Source: a virus. Taken from it: 50,976 nt of DNA. Location of the stretch: positions 1-50,976 of IMG/VR virus record IMGVR_UViG_3300033149_003293; one strand, 5' to 3'. Both the position numbers and the translations under genes were made by a program. Shown piece after piece: positions 13,853-20,467 of this stretch. Within the stretch, counting starts at the first letter, position 1. Each line of letters starts with the position of its first letter. The notes below the pieces were generated by a model, which searched no databases, was not told the origin of the DNA, and saw nothing but the letters and a program-made list of their open reading frames with translations.

Positions 13853-14029
13853 TTAGACGTTGTAAACACGATAGACGGCTTCCTTAACGTCGCTTAACCC
13901 CATTGATTCAATGTCCGAGAACAGACACAACAGGTCTTTCTTATTTAATCGCTTGACCTGTTCCCTAAAATCTGTCAAATTACCATTGATTTTGTTGTCA
14001 ATGATTTCCCTCGATTTGTCTTTTTTCAT
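13853..14029 (-). CDS. hypothetical helical protein, 58 aa
   Basis: Starts MKKDKSREIIDNKINGNLTD, with TAGGAGGT at good spacing before the ATG at 14029. It ends in a helical SMGLSDVKEAVYRVYNV. Entirely alpha-helical and charged. No family recognised. The flanking 13801-13852 shows nothing notable. Confidence 0.65.
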   Translation of the reverse strand: MKKDKSREIIDNKINGNLTDFREQVKRLNKKDLLCLFSDIESMGLSDVKEAVYRVYNV

Positions 14030-14125
14030 AGTAACCTCCTATTTTATATTGTTTACCCGCCGATTTTCAGACAAATATAAAATTGCCGAATCGGTCATAA
14101 ATGTTGCGATTCAATTGTCGCTTTA

Positions 14126-14320
14126 TTACCACAGCCTATGTCCTGCCCATTGATTACAATTTAGGCATCGCTTGATTTTGAATGTATTTTGTGGTTTATT
14201 TTTAATAATATGAACATCAGCAGAAATAACCTTCATTACCTCAAAGCTTCCAACTTTTTCCGAAGAGTAAACCTGACATTCTCCAAGCCTAGGGTGTCTT
14301 ATAATTTGCCCTATATTCAT
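14126..14320 (-). CDS. hypothetical protein, 64 aa
   Basis: The start MNIGQIIRHPRLGECQVYSS is set by TAGGAGG. It is beta-rich at the N-terminus and ends CLNCNQWAGHRLW, a single CxxC. The 96 bases downstream (14030-14125) hold no gene but contain the motif TTACCCGCCGATTTTCAG (about 14052-14069), a relative of the dispersed word described in the findings. Confidence 0.6.
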   Translation of the reverse strand: MNIGQIIRHPRLGECQVYSSEKVGSFEVMKVISADVHIIKNKPQNTFKIKRCLNCNQWAGHRLW

Positions 14321-14337
14321 TTCAAAACCTCCTATAA

Positions 14338-14607
14338 TTACCATTCCATAAGATCGGTATCTCTCAGACAATCCTCATCAAAACATTCTGTAATTTCAAA
14401 GTAATTGTTCGGATATTGTCTGTTGATGCTTTTTAATTCCTCAAAGTATCCATCTTTTAGATTGCCGGTATATTTATAACCAGCATCTCTACCATTGCAA
14501 ATCCAAAATTTCAACCCTTCCCTGGCATCCTTTTTTGTATGATAGATGTCATTGACATCTGGCATACATCCGTGAATGCCTCCCAATACATGATAATGTT
14601 TTTTCAT
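14338..14607 (-). CDS. hypothetical protein, 89 aa
   Basis: The start MKKHYHVLGGIHGCMPDVND has AAGGAGGT ahead of it. An alpha/beta pattern with KKDAREGLKFWICNGRDAGY in the middle and an acidic ECFDEDCLRD end. No family assigned. It belongs to the run of small early proteins directly downstream of the major leftward promoter. Confidence 0.6.
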   Translation of the reverse strand: MKKHYHVLGGIHGCMPDVNDIYHTKKDAREGLKFWICNGRDAGYKYTGNLKDGYFEELKSINRQYPNNYFEITECFDEDCLRDTDLMEW

Positions 14608-14684
14608 AGCAACCTCCTTACAGCCTACCTTGCAGCGGGTAGACCGTTTCAGCCTTACAGCCTCATCAGAGGAGGACAGGTAGA

Positions 14685-15056
14685 CTATACTTTTTTCCAC
14701 ACCCTTAGAAAGCTTACTCCCCTGTATTCATAGACACACTCCCCGCCCAAGGTTTGATACTCTACCTCTTCCGGTAGTGATACTGAGTCTATATATCTAT
14801 ATTTTACTCCGTCAACGATACTCTCATCCCCGATCTCAAGATTTTCGTGATATCCTGGGATATACTCTACCATACAATCATCATCCTCACAATATAGATG
14901 CAGCCAATATGGGACAGGATGTAGGGCAAAATGATCATTGCAATCATCACAATCCAAGTATAGATAATGGAACTGATTATCCCTGTATTTTTCAGACTCC
15001 TCAGACTCCAGGAACTCCTCAAGGTTTGCCTTTGTTTTGAATACATCTTTTATCAT
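14685..15056 (-). CDS. first gene of the leftward operon, hypothetical, 123 aa
   Basis: Starts MIKDVFKTKANLEEFLESEE with TAGGAGG upstream, directly behind the consensus promoter at 15076-15104. It is very acidic, with a Cys pair in YLDCDDCNDHF and another in LYCEDDDCMVEY. It may therefore bind metal or mimic DNA, as some early anti-host proteins do. That is inference only. As the first leftward gene it should be among the earliest and most abundant products. Confidence 0.65.
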   Translation of the reverse strand: MIKDVFKTKANLEEFLESEESEKYRDNQFHYLYLDCDDCNDHFALHPVPYWLHLYCEDDDCMVEYIPGYHENLEIGDESIVDGVKYRYIDSVSLPEEVEYQTLGGECVYEYRGVSFLRVWKKV

Positions 15057-15075
15057 TTTTAACCTCCTATAATTA

Positions 15076-15104
15076 AATATACACTCACAAGCACGATTTG
15101 TCAA
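15076..15104 (-). promoter_or_regulatory. main leftward (early) promoter
   Basis: On the minus strand: TTGACA, exactly 17 bases, TATATT. Immediately upstream of the -35 is a tandem CCAGAAATTC CCAGAAATTC with 11-bp period (plus-strand 15106-15126), a likely operator or activator site. Confidence 0.85.
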
Positions 15105-15571
15105 GGAATTTCTGGGAATTTCTGGAAAAACTTTAAAAAAAACCAGGAAAAGCCCGGGGATCAAGGGAGAACCCCGGGGAATCGCCTATGCCCCGGGAGC
15201 TGCCGGCGGGGTAGTACACGAATCCCCCATACAAAGATATAATACCACCCCATCATATACCACAATCGTAGTAATATCTACCACAATCCCTTGCCGGTAC
15301 CATACTATCTTTATTAATATGTATCTCCAGAGAGGATACCTCCCCATTCCTCCTCTCCCCTCCCCTGTAGAGACCCATATAGGAGACCCATTACCCCCAT
15401 CGGGGGGACGAGGGGGCAGTATCCTTCTCTTTGGTATGGGTTATATTTTTGTAGCATATGGGGCTTTTTTCAGTGAGGGGCTTTTTTCAGTGATGGTCTT
15501 CTTTCAGCGAGTGCTGAAAGCAGGGATTTACTGAAATAGTGAAAAAGAGCACCTGGTGGTGAAAAAAGCAC
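15105..15571. promoter_or_regulatory. divergent control region, non-coding
   Basis: This is the only long gene-free stretch. It holds several repeats. A tandem GAATTTCTGG lies at 15106 and 15117. CCCGGG palindromes lie at 15153, 15173 and 15192 (about 20-bp steps). A TACCACAATC direct repeat lies at 15258 and 15279 (21-bp step), and GAGACCCAT occurs twice near 15371-15390. A CCCCC-ATC-GGGGG hairpin lies at 15394-15406. TTTTTTCAGTGA occurs twice and TCTTTCAGCGA once (15465-15511), followed by inverted CTGAAA copies. The spacing suggests regulators bound on one DNA face. An open frame within it has no binding site and is rejected. Confidence 0.7.
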
Positions 15572-15600
15572 TTGACAATGGTGTAGTATTGGGGTATATT
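15572..15600 (+). promoter_or_regulatory. main rightward promoter
   Basis: TTGACA, exactly 17 bases, TATATT: the same -35 and -10 as the leftward promoter at 15076. The flank AGCAC before TTGACA recurs at the promoter at 15924. Confidence 0.85.
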
Positions 15601-15638
15601 GGGGGTATGGACTACACGCTGATTTTTATGGAGGAGAC

Positions 15639-15899
15639 ATGATTATTTTAGTGGTTATTTTGTGGGTTATTTGTGGTGTACTTGCGGCTGGTGGGTTATA
15701 TTCTTATGCTCAGTGGGACATTCCTTTCACTCCGATGTTATTTTCTCCTAGAGAGCGGCGGGCAAATAGGAGGGGTGATATGGCAATGGCGTGTTTGTTT
15801 GGGTTGTCTGGGCCACTGGCTTTGATTATGGCTGCATTTGCTACTGGTTTTTTTGTTCATGGTTTTTTCAGGAGTTATCGGCATAGAGGTGAGCTGTAG
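15639..15899 (+). CDS. two-pass small membrane protein, 86 aa
   Basis: The first plus-strand gene, with GGAGGAG three bases before ATG. Hydrophobic spans are at about residues 2-22 (MIILVVILWVICGVLAAGGL) and 51-76 (CLFGLSGPLALIMAAFATGF), joined by a basic loop RERRANRRGD. The first position after a strong promoter suggests an early membrane-acting product, such as superinfection exclusion, but nothing identifies it. The dispersed CTACCCGCC word begins at 15901, just after its stop. Confidence 0.7.
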   Translation: MIILVVILWVICGVLAAGGLYSYAQWDIPFTPMLFSPRERRANRRGDMAMACLFGLSGPLALIMAAFATGFFVHGFFRSYRHRGEL

Positions 15900-15923
15900 A
15901 CTACCCGCCGGTTTTTTCAGCAC

Positions 15924-15952
15924 TTGACATGGTTTATATTTTATGCTAGGAT
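15924..15952 (+). promoter_or_regulatory. second rightward promoter, extended -10
   Basis: TTGACA, 17 bases, TAGGAT preceded by TGC (extended -10). TTTTTTCAGCAC lies directly upstream. The expected start of transcription (about 15959) coincides with the next ATG. Confidence 0.65.
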
Positions 15953-15958
15953 ATAGTT

Positions 15959-16561
15959 ATGAATGACATAAGGGTTGCTGGAAAGAGAGACATTATTCCT
16001 AGTGGGTTTTTAGTTATTGATGTTACATCTACCTCGCCGTTTTTGGGTCGGGAGTTGAGTCCGTTTCTTTTAGGGCCGGTTCCTTTGTATTGGGGGATGG
16101 TATCTAAGAATGTTGAAAATGCATGGCAGTATGCGAAGGTATATCAGCAGTTTGTGAATAGGTATGGGAATCCTTCTCGTGGGTATTGGGAGTGGGCTAG
16201 GGATGGATGGAAATCCAAGTGGGCAACGAGGTATCCGATGGGGAAGGGTACTGTTCCGTTGTATAGTTTTTGGGCTGGAGAGAAGTTGGGTTACATTGAG
16301 GCGAGGCGTAGGATATATATTCAGTTATATTGGTATCAGGCACTTGGGACTGATGCTTTTTGGTGGTTGGTGGATTCGGCCATTGATAATAATATATGTT
16401 TAGTTGATTTTGATGGTTATGATCATGTTGAGTTGGGCATGTCACTTGAGGATGTGATAGAGTGTGAGAGTCGCAAAATGGGACATGCTTTTGTTTTAGC
16501 GATGATGCTGACCGAATACCTTGGAGGAAGAAATGGAGGAAAAAATGAATATGCCGGATAG
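15959..16561 (+). CDS. DUF6939-like phage protein, 200 aa, possibly leaderless
   Basis: The sequence around GFLVIDVTSTSPFLGRELSP and WEWARDGWKS ... YPMGKG ... WAGEKLGYIEARRRIYIQ recalls a phage family of unknown function annotated DUF6939, from memory. It is soluble and rich in Trp and Tyr, with an acidic LVDFDGYDHVE segment. The ATG at 15959 lies at the predicted transcript start, with no ribosome binding site. It may be translated leaderless, or from a later codon such as the Met in YWGMVSKN. Confidence 0.6.
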   Translation: MNDIRVAGKRDIIPSGFLVIDVTSTSPFLGRELSPFLLGPVPLYWGMVSKNVENAWQYAKVYQQFVNRYGNPSRGYWEWARDGWKSKWATRYPMGKGTVPLYSFWAGEKLGYIEARRRIYIQLYWYQALGTDAFWWLVDSAIDNNICLVDFDGYDHVELGMSLEDVIECESRKMGHAFVLAMMLTEYLGGRNGGKNEYAG

Positions 16562-16781
16562 GGAGAAATGGTGGTCTGAGATTGATTTAGAGGAGAAGAC
16601 TGCCAGGTTGAGGCGTCGGGTTAAACAGATTGAGGAGGATTTGAGGGGTTTAAGGGATAACATGTGGCGGTTGGGAGAGCATACACATGGAAATGGTGGG
16701 GTACTCGTTCCGATGGATACTTATTCAACATCCATGGGGCTTATTGATGAGGGTGAGATTGATGATGATGTGTATTTTTGA
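16533..16781 (+). CDS. small coiled-coil protein, 82 aa
   Basis: Overlaps the previous gene by 29 bases. The ATG at 16533 has TTGGAGGAAGAA ahead of it. A second ATG at 16545 has its own GGAGGA, so either start is possible. EKTARLRRRVKQIEEDLRGL is a strong coiled coil. The tail is acidic (EGEIDDDVYF). Function unknown. Confidence 0.65.
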   Translation: MEEKMNMPDREKWWSEIDLEEKTARLRRRVKQIEEDLRGLRDNMWRLGEHTHGNGGVLVPMDTYSTSMGLIDEGEIDDDVYF

Positions 16782-16827
16782 CATGTGCTACCCCCCGATT
16801 TTTTAGGGGAATATGATTTAGGAGGAC

Positions 16828-16863
16828 ATGATTGGAGTTAGGTATGAATGGAGCAAGGAATGA
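16828..16863 (+). CDS. possible 11-aa leader peptide upstream of the sigma-like gene
   Basis: MIGVRYEWSKE has the best ribosome binding site in this stretch (TTAGGAGGAC-ATG). It overlaps the first codons of the sigma-like gene in another frame, so translating it could open or block that gene's start. It may be chance. Confidence 0.3.
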   Translation: MIGVRYEWSKE

Positions 16864-17306
16864 ATGGTGAGGCATTTGAGCTAGAGTTCAATCATACGGT
16901 TGATACTGTTGGTTCGAAGGCTAAGGGATGGCTTGTGAACTACCTCAGCAATACTCAGGATGCTGAGGATGTGTATAGTGAGGCTGTTAAAGATTTGTGG
17001 AAGTGGGGTAAGGATTTTGATGGTGACTCCTCTCTTGCAACGCCTTTTTTCAGGATAGTGAGGAGGCGGGCTGCTGATTTCATGAGGTGGAAATATCGGT
17101 GGGGGCAGATGAGGTGTGATGAGTTTGTTATTCCGTATTTTATGGCACAGAGGTCGTTCAGGATTAATATGCTTCTACACCCGCTGTGGAGGCATCAGTT
17201 GGATGGCGATCAGGTTAGTTTACTTGAGGCCATAAAAAAGACATTGAGAGAAGAAACATTAAGAGAAGAAACACTAGGAGGAGATAATGGCACAGGATTC
17301 GTGTAG
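16848..17306 (+). CDS. sigma-70 region 2-like protein without region 4, 152 aa
   Basis: NTQDAEDVYSEAVKDLWKWG (36-55) followed by DFDGDSSLATPFFRIVRRRA and ADFMRWKYR (to 84) reproduces ECF sigma region 2. That pattern comprises a DAEDV-x-S/Q-E start, an aromatic helix, F-D-G-x-S-S-x-x-T-x-x-x-R-I, and a basic recognition helix that contacts core polymerase and the -10. The normal region 4 helix-turn-helix is absent; only LHPLWRHQL and a Lys/Glu repeat (LREETLREETLGG) follow. It could bind host polymerase as a partial sigma, an anti-sigma mimic or a phage late-gene switch. Its C-terminal repeat comes from a short tandem duplication near the stop. Confidence 0.55.
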   Translation: MEQGMNGEAFELEFNHTVDTVGSKAKGWLVNYLSNTQDAEDVYSEAVKDLWKWGKDFDGDSSLATPFFRIVRRRAADFMRWKYRWGQMRCDEFVIPYFMAQRSFRINMLLHPLWRHQLDGDQVSLLEAIKKTLREETLREETLGGDNGTGFV

Positions 17307-17616
17307 TATTGCAATTACGGTATTGGCGACGGCAGGGCTTAGAATTGTACCCGCTACTGAGTCGCTTGCGATACGTGTTGGCGATACTGGGTATTTGTCT
17401 GTTGGGGTAGAGCCTGTTGGTGAGTTTGTAGGTGAGGTCACATTTGAGTTCACCTGTAGTCCACAGCTTCAGGTTAGTTTTTCTGCTCCGAATGTTGTTC
17501 ATTTGGATGGGGTAGAGACTAAAGGAACCTGCCTGGACATATACGTTCCAGAGGGTGAGGAACCAGGGGAGTATGGGGTCGAGATCATCGTGTCTGGTGA
17601 CCATACGGGTACGTAG
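17287..17616 (+). CDS. Ig-like beta-sandwich protein, 109 aa
   Basis: Overlaps the sigma-like gene by 20 bases and starts behind TAGGAGGAGATA. GDTGYLSVGVEPVGEFVGEV and VTFEFTCSP ... GTCLDIYVPEGEEPGEYGVE have the alternating pattern and the P-G-E-Y hairpin of bacterial Ig-like or NEW3-type domains. These domains usually face the outside of a cell or virion. No signal peptide is present. Just past its stop, another frame encodes a basic membrane helix. Confidence 0.6.
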   Translation: MAQDSCSIAITVLATAGLRIVPATESLAIRVGDTGYLSVGVEPVGEFVGEVTFEFTCSPQLQVSFSAPNVVHLDGVETKGTCLDIYVPEGEEPGEYGVEIIVSGDHTGT

Positions 17617-17737
17617 GAAGACCGCTTGGTACAGGGCGTGGCAGTTTCTTCTGAGGGTTCTACTGAGGGTATTTGGTATTCTGTGGAGGTTGGTCGGGGG
17701 TAGACTAGATGAGGACAATGAAAAAGAAAAAGCCTAA
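17573..17737 (+). CDS. possible 54-aa cationic membrane protein
   Basis: Frame MGSRSSCLVTIRVRRKTAWY then RAWQFLLRVLLRVFGILWRL: basic and amphipathic, with one hydrophobic span. It overlaps the Ig-like gene and the next gene in a different frame and has a fair binding site (AGGGGAGT). It could be independent, a frameshifted membrane anchor for the Ig-like protein, or spurious. Confidence 0.35.
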   Translation: MGSRSSCLVTIRVRRKTAWYRAWQFLLRVLLRVFGILWRLVGGRLDEDNEKEKA

Positions 17738-18065
17738 GAAACCCCAAAAAAAGGGTGTAGAGTTACAGACAAGGAAGTATTTGGGTATTCTGGTAAATTC
17801 GAGGTTCTTTAATGCTTTTTGTAAAAAGGGTGTTTTCATGATTGAAAAATCTCCGATTCCAGATGATGCTAAATATATCCATTCATTTTTAGACCCATGC
17901 AGAGATGGGGTTGTTATTGTATTTGAGCATGATAGTTTCAGGGAATTAAACGAGGGGGAGTATGTTCCAATTAGTACAGATGTTCGAATAACAAGGCTTT
18001 ATGAGTTAGAATACGAATTAGAAAGGGTGTGGAATAAATATGAAAAACCAGAAAGTATATTGTAA
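17718..18065 (+). CDS. hypothetical protein, 115 aa
   Basis: A very basic N-terminus (KKKKPKKPQKKGVELQTRKY) is followed by an alpha/beta region (DGVVIVFEHDSF ... EYVPISTDVRITRLYELEYE). The start at 17718 has GAGGAC close by; an ATG nine bases earlier is also possible. The basic tail suggests nucleic-acid contact. Family unknown. Confidence 0.6.
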   Translation: MKKKKPKKPQKKGVELQTRKYLGILVNSRFFNAFCKKGVFMIEKSPIPDDAKYIHSFLDPCRDGVVIVFEHDSFRELNEGEYVPISTDVRITRLYELEYELERVWNKYEKPESIL

Positions 18066-18237
18066 TGATTGTGAGTATATGCGGACTGAATTATTGGGTT
18101 TATGTGAGGGTGCGAATTATTGGTGTGGGATATTTGATGAGAAGAAGGATAATTGGTGGGGTGTTAGCATAGTCCATAAGATTAAGTGTAAAAAGCAGAA
18201 CAAGAACAATGACTGCATTTTCTTTTCACACAGATGA
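18040..18237 (+). CDS. Cys-rich small protein, 65 aa
   Basis: Contains YCNDCEYMRT, GLCEG, YWCGIFDE, IKCKKQ and NDCIF: seven Cys spaced like a small zinc-binding fold. It overlaps both neighbours. The short-Cys layout recurs in phage proteins of unknown role. Confidence 0.6.
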   Translation: MKNQKVYCNDCEYMRTELLGLCEGANYWCGIFDEKKDNWWGVSIVHKIKCKKQNKNNDCIFFSHR

Positions 18238-18827
18238 CAGAGAACATGAAAATATTGGCAATAGTCACCAGGGTACATCCTCAGCGACCGAATATGCTCA
18301 GGCGATGTGAGGAATCCGTACGGGCACAGATCGGCAATAATTACGTGCATATTTTACTCAGGGATGATAAGACAGAACGTGGGTATGGAATACACAATGC
18401 CAATCAGTCTTTTGTGAGGCTGCGGGAAATTCCTGCACGCTACGTGATGGTGTTGGATGATGACGACATGCTGATTGATGATAGATTTGTTGAGGATTTC
18501 AGTGGGGTTTTAGGAATAAAATATCCACCGATAGTTTTTTTAAAAGGGATAGTCCACAAGCTTGGTGTACTACCACGTCAGGAATATTGGGAAAAACCGC
18601 CTGTATACGGACAGATAGCCTCGTTTTGTTTTGCTGTACGTCAAGATGTTTGGTTTCGGCATATTCAGGCTTTTGGTGATAAAAAGCAAGGTGGTGACTA
18701 TTGTTTTATCAGGGCTTGTTACGATAATACAAATCCGCAGCACCATTTGTGGTGGGATCGGATTGTAGCCAGGACACAGGCGGGGCCAGGTAGGTCAAAA
18801 GGGGAAAAACAAATAAGGGAGAAATAA
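18234..18827 (+). CDS. family 2-type glycosyltransferase, 197 aa
   Basis: GT-A fold: KILAIVTRVHPQRPNMLRRC EES begins with the nucleotide-binding strand, and YVMVLDDDDMLIDDRFVEDF carries the Asp-rich motif (D75-D78) that binds metal and sugar nucleotide. A late GGDYCFIRACYD supplies the acidic C-terminal part. It probably adds a sugar to a phage component or host surface. It is shorter than cellular GT2 enzymes, as phage versions often are. A second DDD enzyme lies at 29507. The TGA of the preceding gene overlaps its ATG. Confidence 0.7.
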   Translation: MTENMKILAIVTRVHPQRPNMLRRCEESVRAQIGNNYVHILLRDDKTERGYGIHNANQSFVRLREIPARYVMVLDDDDMLIDDRFVEDFSGVLGIKYPPIVFLKGIVHKLGVLPRQEYWEKPPVYGQIASFCFAVRQDVWFRHIQAFGDKKQGGDYCFIRACYDNTNPQHHLWWDRIVARTQAGPGRSKGEKQIREK

Positions 18828-19076
18828 ATGATTCGGTTCATCAATTTAGGGAACCAGATATATCCATTGTCGAAACCCAATGAAGACCACATGTTTGCAT
18901 GGTGGAATACCGTTGTCGACAAGTTTGAAACATATAATCAGACACAGGCATGGGAAACATGGGAAGAATTTGTAGATGATTTCTGTCAGGATATGGGGGT
19001 CTTTTCTGAAAATATCGATATATGTAAACGATACAAGAGTTTGTTCCCAGATTATTGGCGTAAAAAAGGGAGATAG
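18828..19076 (+). CDS. hypothetical protein, 82 aa
   Basis: Starts directly after the glycosyltransferase stop. MIRFINLGNQIYPLSKPNED and the Trp-rich QAWETWEEFVDDFCQDMGVF suggest a small alpha-helical protein. It is probably a co-translated partner of the transferase. Family unknown. Confidence 0.6.
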   Translation: MIRFINLGNQIYPLSKPNEDHMFAWWNTVVDKFETYNQTQAWETWEEFVDDFCQDMGVFSENIDICKRYKSLFPDYWRKKGR

Positions 19077-19077
19077 T

Positions 19078-19311
19078 ATGTGTTGGATTAGTTTCATAGA
19101 GGAGTATTGGCCTGGGCAGAAGCCTGGTACTACCATCGGGCGTATAGAGGTCTATCGTGATGGTGAGTATGCCTCAGAGGAGATTCCGTGGGCGACGGGT
19201 AGGGTAGAGAGGTTTTCTGCTTTTAGAGATAGATGGGATTTCAGGGATATTACAGCATACCATCTGGAGTGGCTTCGGGGGTATGTAGAGAGTGAGTTTC
19301 TTGGTAGTTAA
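19078..19311 (+). CDS. hypothetical protein, 77 aa
   Basis: The start MCWISFIEEYWPGQKPGTTI follows GGGAGATAGT. A beta-rich middle, GRIEVYRDGEYASEEIPWAT, is followed by a helix. The last codons lie in a 15-bp tandem repeat that continues past the stop. Function unknown. Confidence 0.55.
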   Translation: MCWISFIEEYWPGQKPGTTIGRIEVYRDGEYASEEIPWATGRVERFSAFRDRWDFRDITAYHLEWLRGYVESEFLGS

Positions 19312-19343
19312 TTTCTTGGGAGATAGTTTCTTGGCAGTTGAAA
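19297..19343. repeat. 15-bp imperfect tandem repeat at a gene junction
   Basis: Units TTTCTTGGTAGTTAA, TTTCTTGGGAGATAG and TTTCTTGGCAGTTGA run through the stop of the gene at 19078-19311 into the leader of the next. A fourth, more diverged unit (TATTGGCAAGTAAAA) follows. Each unit holds a stop codon. Confidence 0.75.
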
Positions 19344-19374
19344 TATTGGCAAGTAAAATTTTGGGAGGTAGGAA

Positions 19375-19641
19375 ATGAAAGACATACGAAGAATTACAAT
19401 TGAGGGTGTGGCAAATGGCATTGAGGTTAAGATTGGTTGCAAAACGTTTGTTTATGAACAAGAGAATTTATCCCGATTTATAACCGATCTGAAGTCTTAT
19501 CTTAATGATCCCCAAAAGACCACAAAAGTGCTTGAGCAGAGATGGGACATAAAACTTGAGGAACCAGAAGCAGCACCTGACCCAGAAGTGGCAACTTTCG
19601 AGGGTTTATCAGAGAATCCGGTGGTAAGAAATGAGTATTAA
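19375..19641 (+). CDS. hypothetical protein, 88 aa
   Basis: Good start (GGGAGGTAGGAA-ATG). KDIRRITIEGVANGIEVKIG suggests a beta hairpin, followed by a helix (NLSRFITDLKSYLND) and an acidic, Pro-rich tail (EEPEAAPDPEVATFEG). Unknown family. Confidence 0.6.
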   Translation: MKDIRRITIEGVANGIEVKIGCKTFVYEQENLSRFITDLKSYLNDPQKTTKVLEQRWDIKLEEPEAAPDPEVATFEGLSENPVVRNEY

Positions 19642-19816
19642 AACACCACGCAGGATACTGTACGTGCCGGTAGAGAAAATGGCGGTAGGTGATTCGGACA
19701 ATACTCTTAATTTCGGCACACTTGTATATAGAGAGGGTAGTAGACTACACCCGTGGACTATTGCATGTAAGAAGCCCATAGCGGGTTTCGCAGTAGGACG
19801 CCTTCGGGAGGAGTAG
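19631..19816 (+). CDS. hypothetical basic protein, 61 aa
   Basis: MSIKTPRRILYVPVEKMAVG continues with LNFGTLVYREGSRLHPWTIA. Beta-rich and basic, overlapping the previous gene by 11 bases. The binding site is weak. No family recognised. Confidence 0.5.
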   Translation: MSIKTPRRILYVPVEKMAVGDSDNTLNFGTLVYREGSRLHPWTIACKKPIAGFAVGRLREE

Positions 19817-19817
19817 A

Positions 19818-20081
19818 ATGGAAAGCTATGAGGATTTAAAAAACCTGCCATTAAAGGAACAGGTTGAAATAATGTTGAAATATTATAAAAATAGAATACA
19901 GCCGCGGCTTAAAAGTACGGCAAGGGGTGTAAGCCTATTAAAAAAGGAACCATCTGGAGAAGAAGAAATTAATTATTTGTATTGGATGTATCATGGTGAG
20001 CATACTATTTTAAAGCAAGAGTGGCATTTTTTTGAGATGTATCTACGGCCGTTTCTTGAGAATATTATTTCAGGGGAGTAA
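19818..20081 (+). CDS. hypothetical helical protein, 87 aa
   Basis: MESYEDLKNLPLKEQVEIML and EINYLYWMYHGEHTILKQEW form long helices. The binding site GGGAGGAG is clear. Downstream, 20082-20165 holds no gene but has an inverted repeat (TATGCATAATAT/ATATTGCATA, about 20099-20135). Confidence 0.6.
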   Translation: MESYEDLKNLPLKEQVEIMLKYYKNRIQPRLKSTARGVSLLKKEPSGEEEINYLYWMYHGEHTILKQEWHFFEMYLRPFLENIISGE

Positions 20082-20165
20082 TAATTGTTTTCCCAACATA
20101 TGCATAATATACCATGATAGTGTAGATATTGCATAACACAAGTAGGACTTGACAGTGAGCAAGAC

Positions 20166-20193
20166 TTGACAAACCAGAAACATCCTGTATACT
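20166..20193 (+). promoter_or_regulatory. sigma70 promoter ahead of the 20.2-21.6 kb genes
   Basis: TTGACA (20166-20171), 16 bases, TATACT (20188-20193). A second GACTTGACA starts 17 bases upstream (20146). Tandem -35-like words plus the inverted repeat upstream suggest regulated transcription toward the portal and capsid genes. Confidence 0.65.
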
Positions 20194-20221
20194 AAAGATA
20201 GGAGAGAGTGATTTACAAGAA

Positions 20222-20452
20222 GTGTCCACATCAGAGGAGATTCAAGAAATATTTGAACAGGAAATAGCTAGTAAGACACGGCAGGTTTCGAGCAAATTCG
20301 GTTCTTCTCCGTTTTATGACTATTTCACTGATTTTAAAATCAAGCGTACTTTGGATGGTGTAGTATCATCTGAGGACGAGGACTTGCTGGAGCGTTTATA
20401 TAATCGCATCCTTGAGGATTCTGACAAGAATGAGCGTAGGAGGGGGGAATGA
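20222..20452 (+). CDS. hypothetical acidic protein, 76 aa (GTG start)
   Basis: The first gene after the promoter at 20166. TSEEIQEIFEQEIASKTRQV and DEDLLERLYNRILEDSDKNE are helical and acidic. The GTG start has GGAGAG about 15 bases upstream, rather far, so initiation may be weak. Function unknown. Confidence 0.55.
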   Translation: MSTSEEIQEIFEQEIASKTRQVSSKFGSSPFYDYFTDFKIKRTLDGVVSSEDEDLLERLYNRILEDSDKNERRRGE

Positions 20453-20467
20453 ACACAGCAGGGGAAA

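Noticed and set aside
15319-15534. 71-codon plus-strand open frame in the control region
   Set aside because: No ribosome binding site, Pro/Gly/Phe-rich unnatural composition, and it runs through the repeated TTTTTTCAG operators.
16788-16835. Third rightward promoter (TTGACA at about 16788)
   Set aside because: At 16-18 bases spacing the -10 is a poor match (TTTTAG); a better TATGAT is too far away.
17215-17718. 167-codon minus-strand open frame
   Set aside because: Lies opposite well-supported plus-strand genes with good binding sites, and itself has none.
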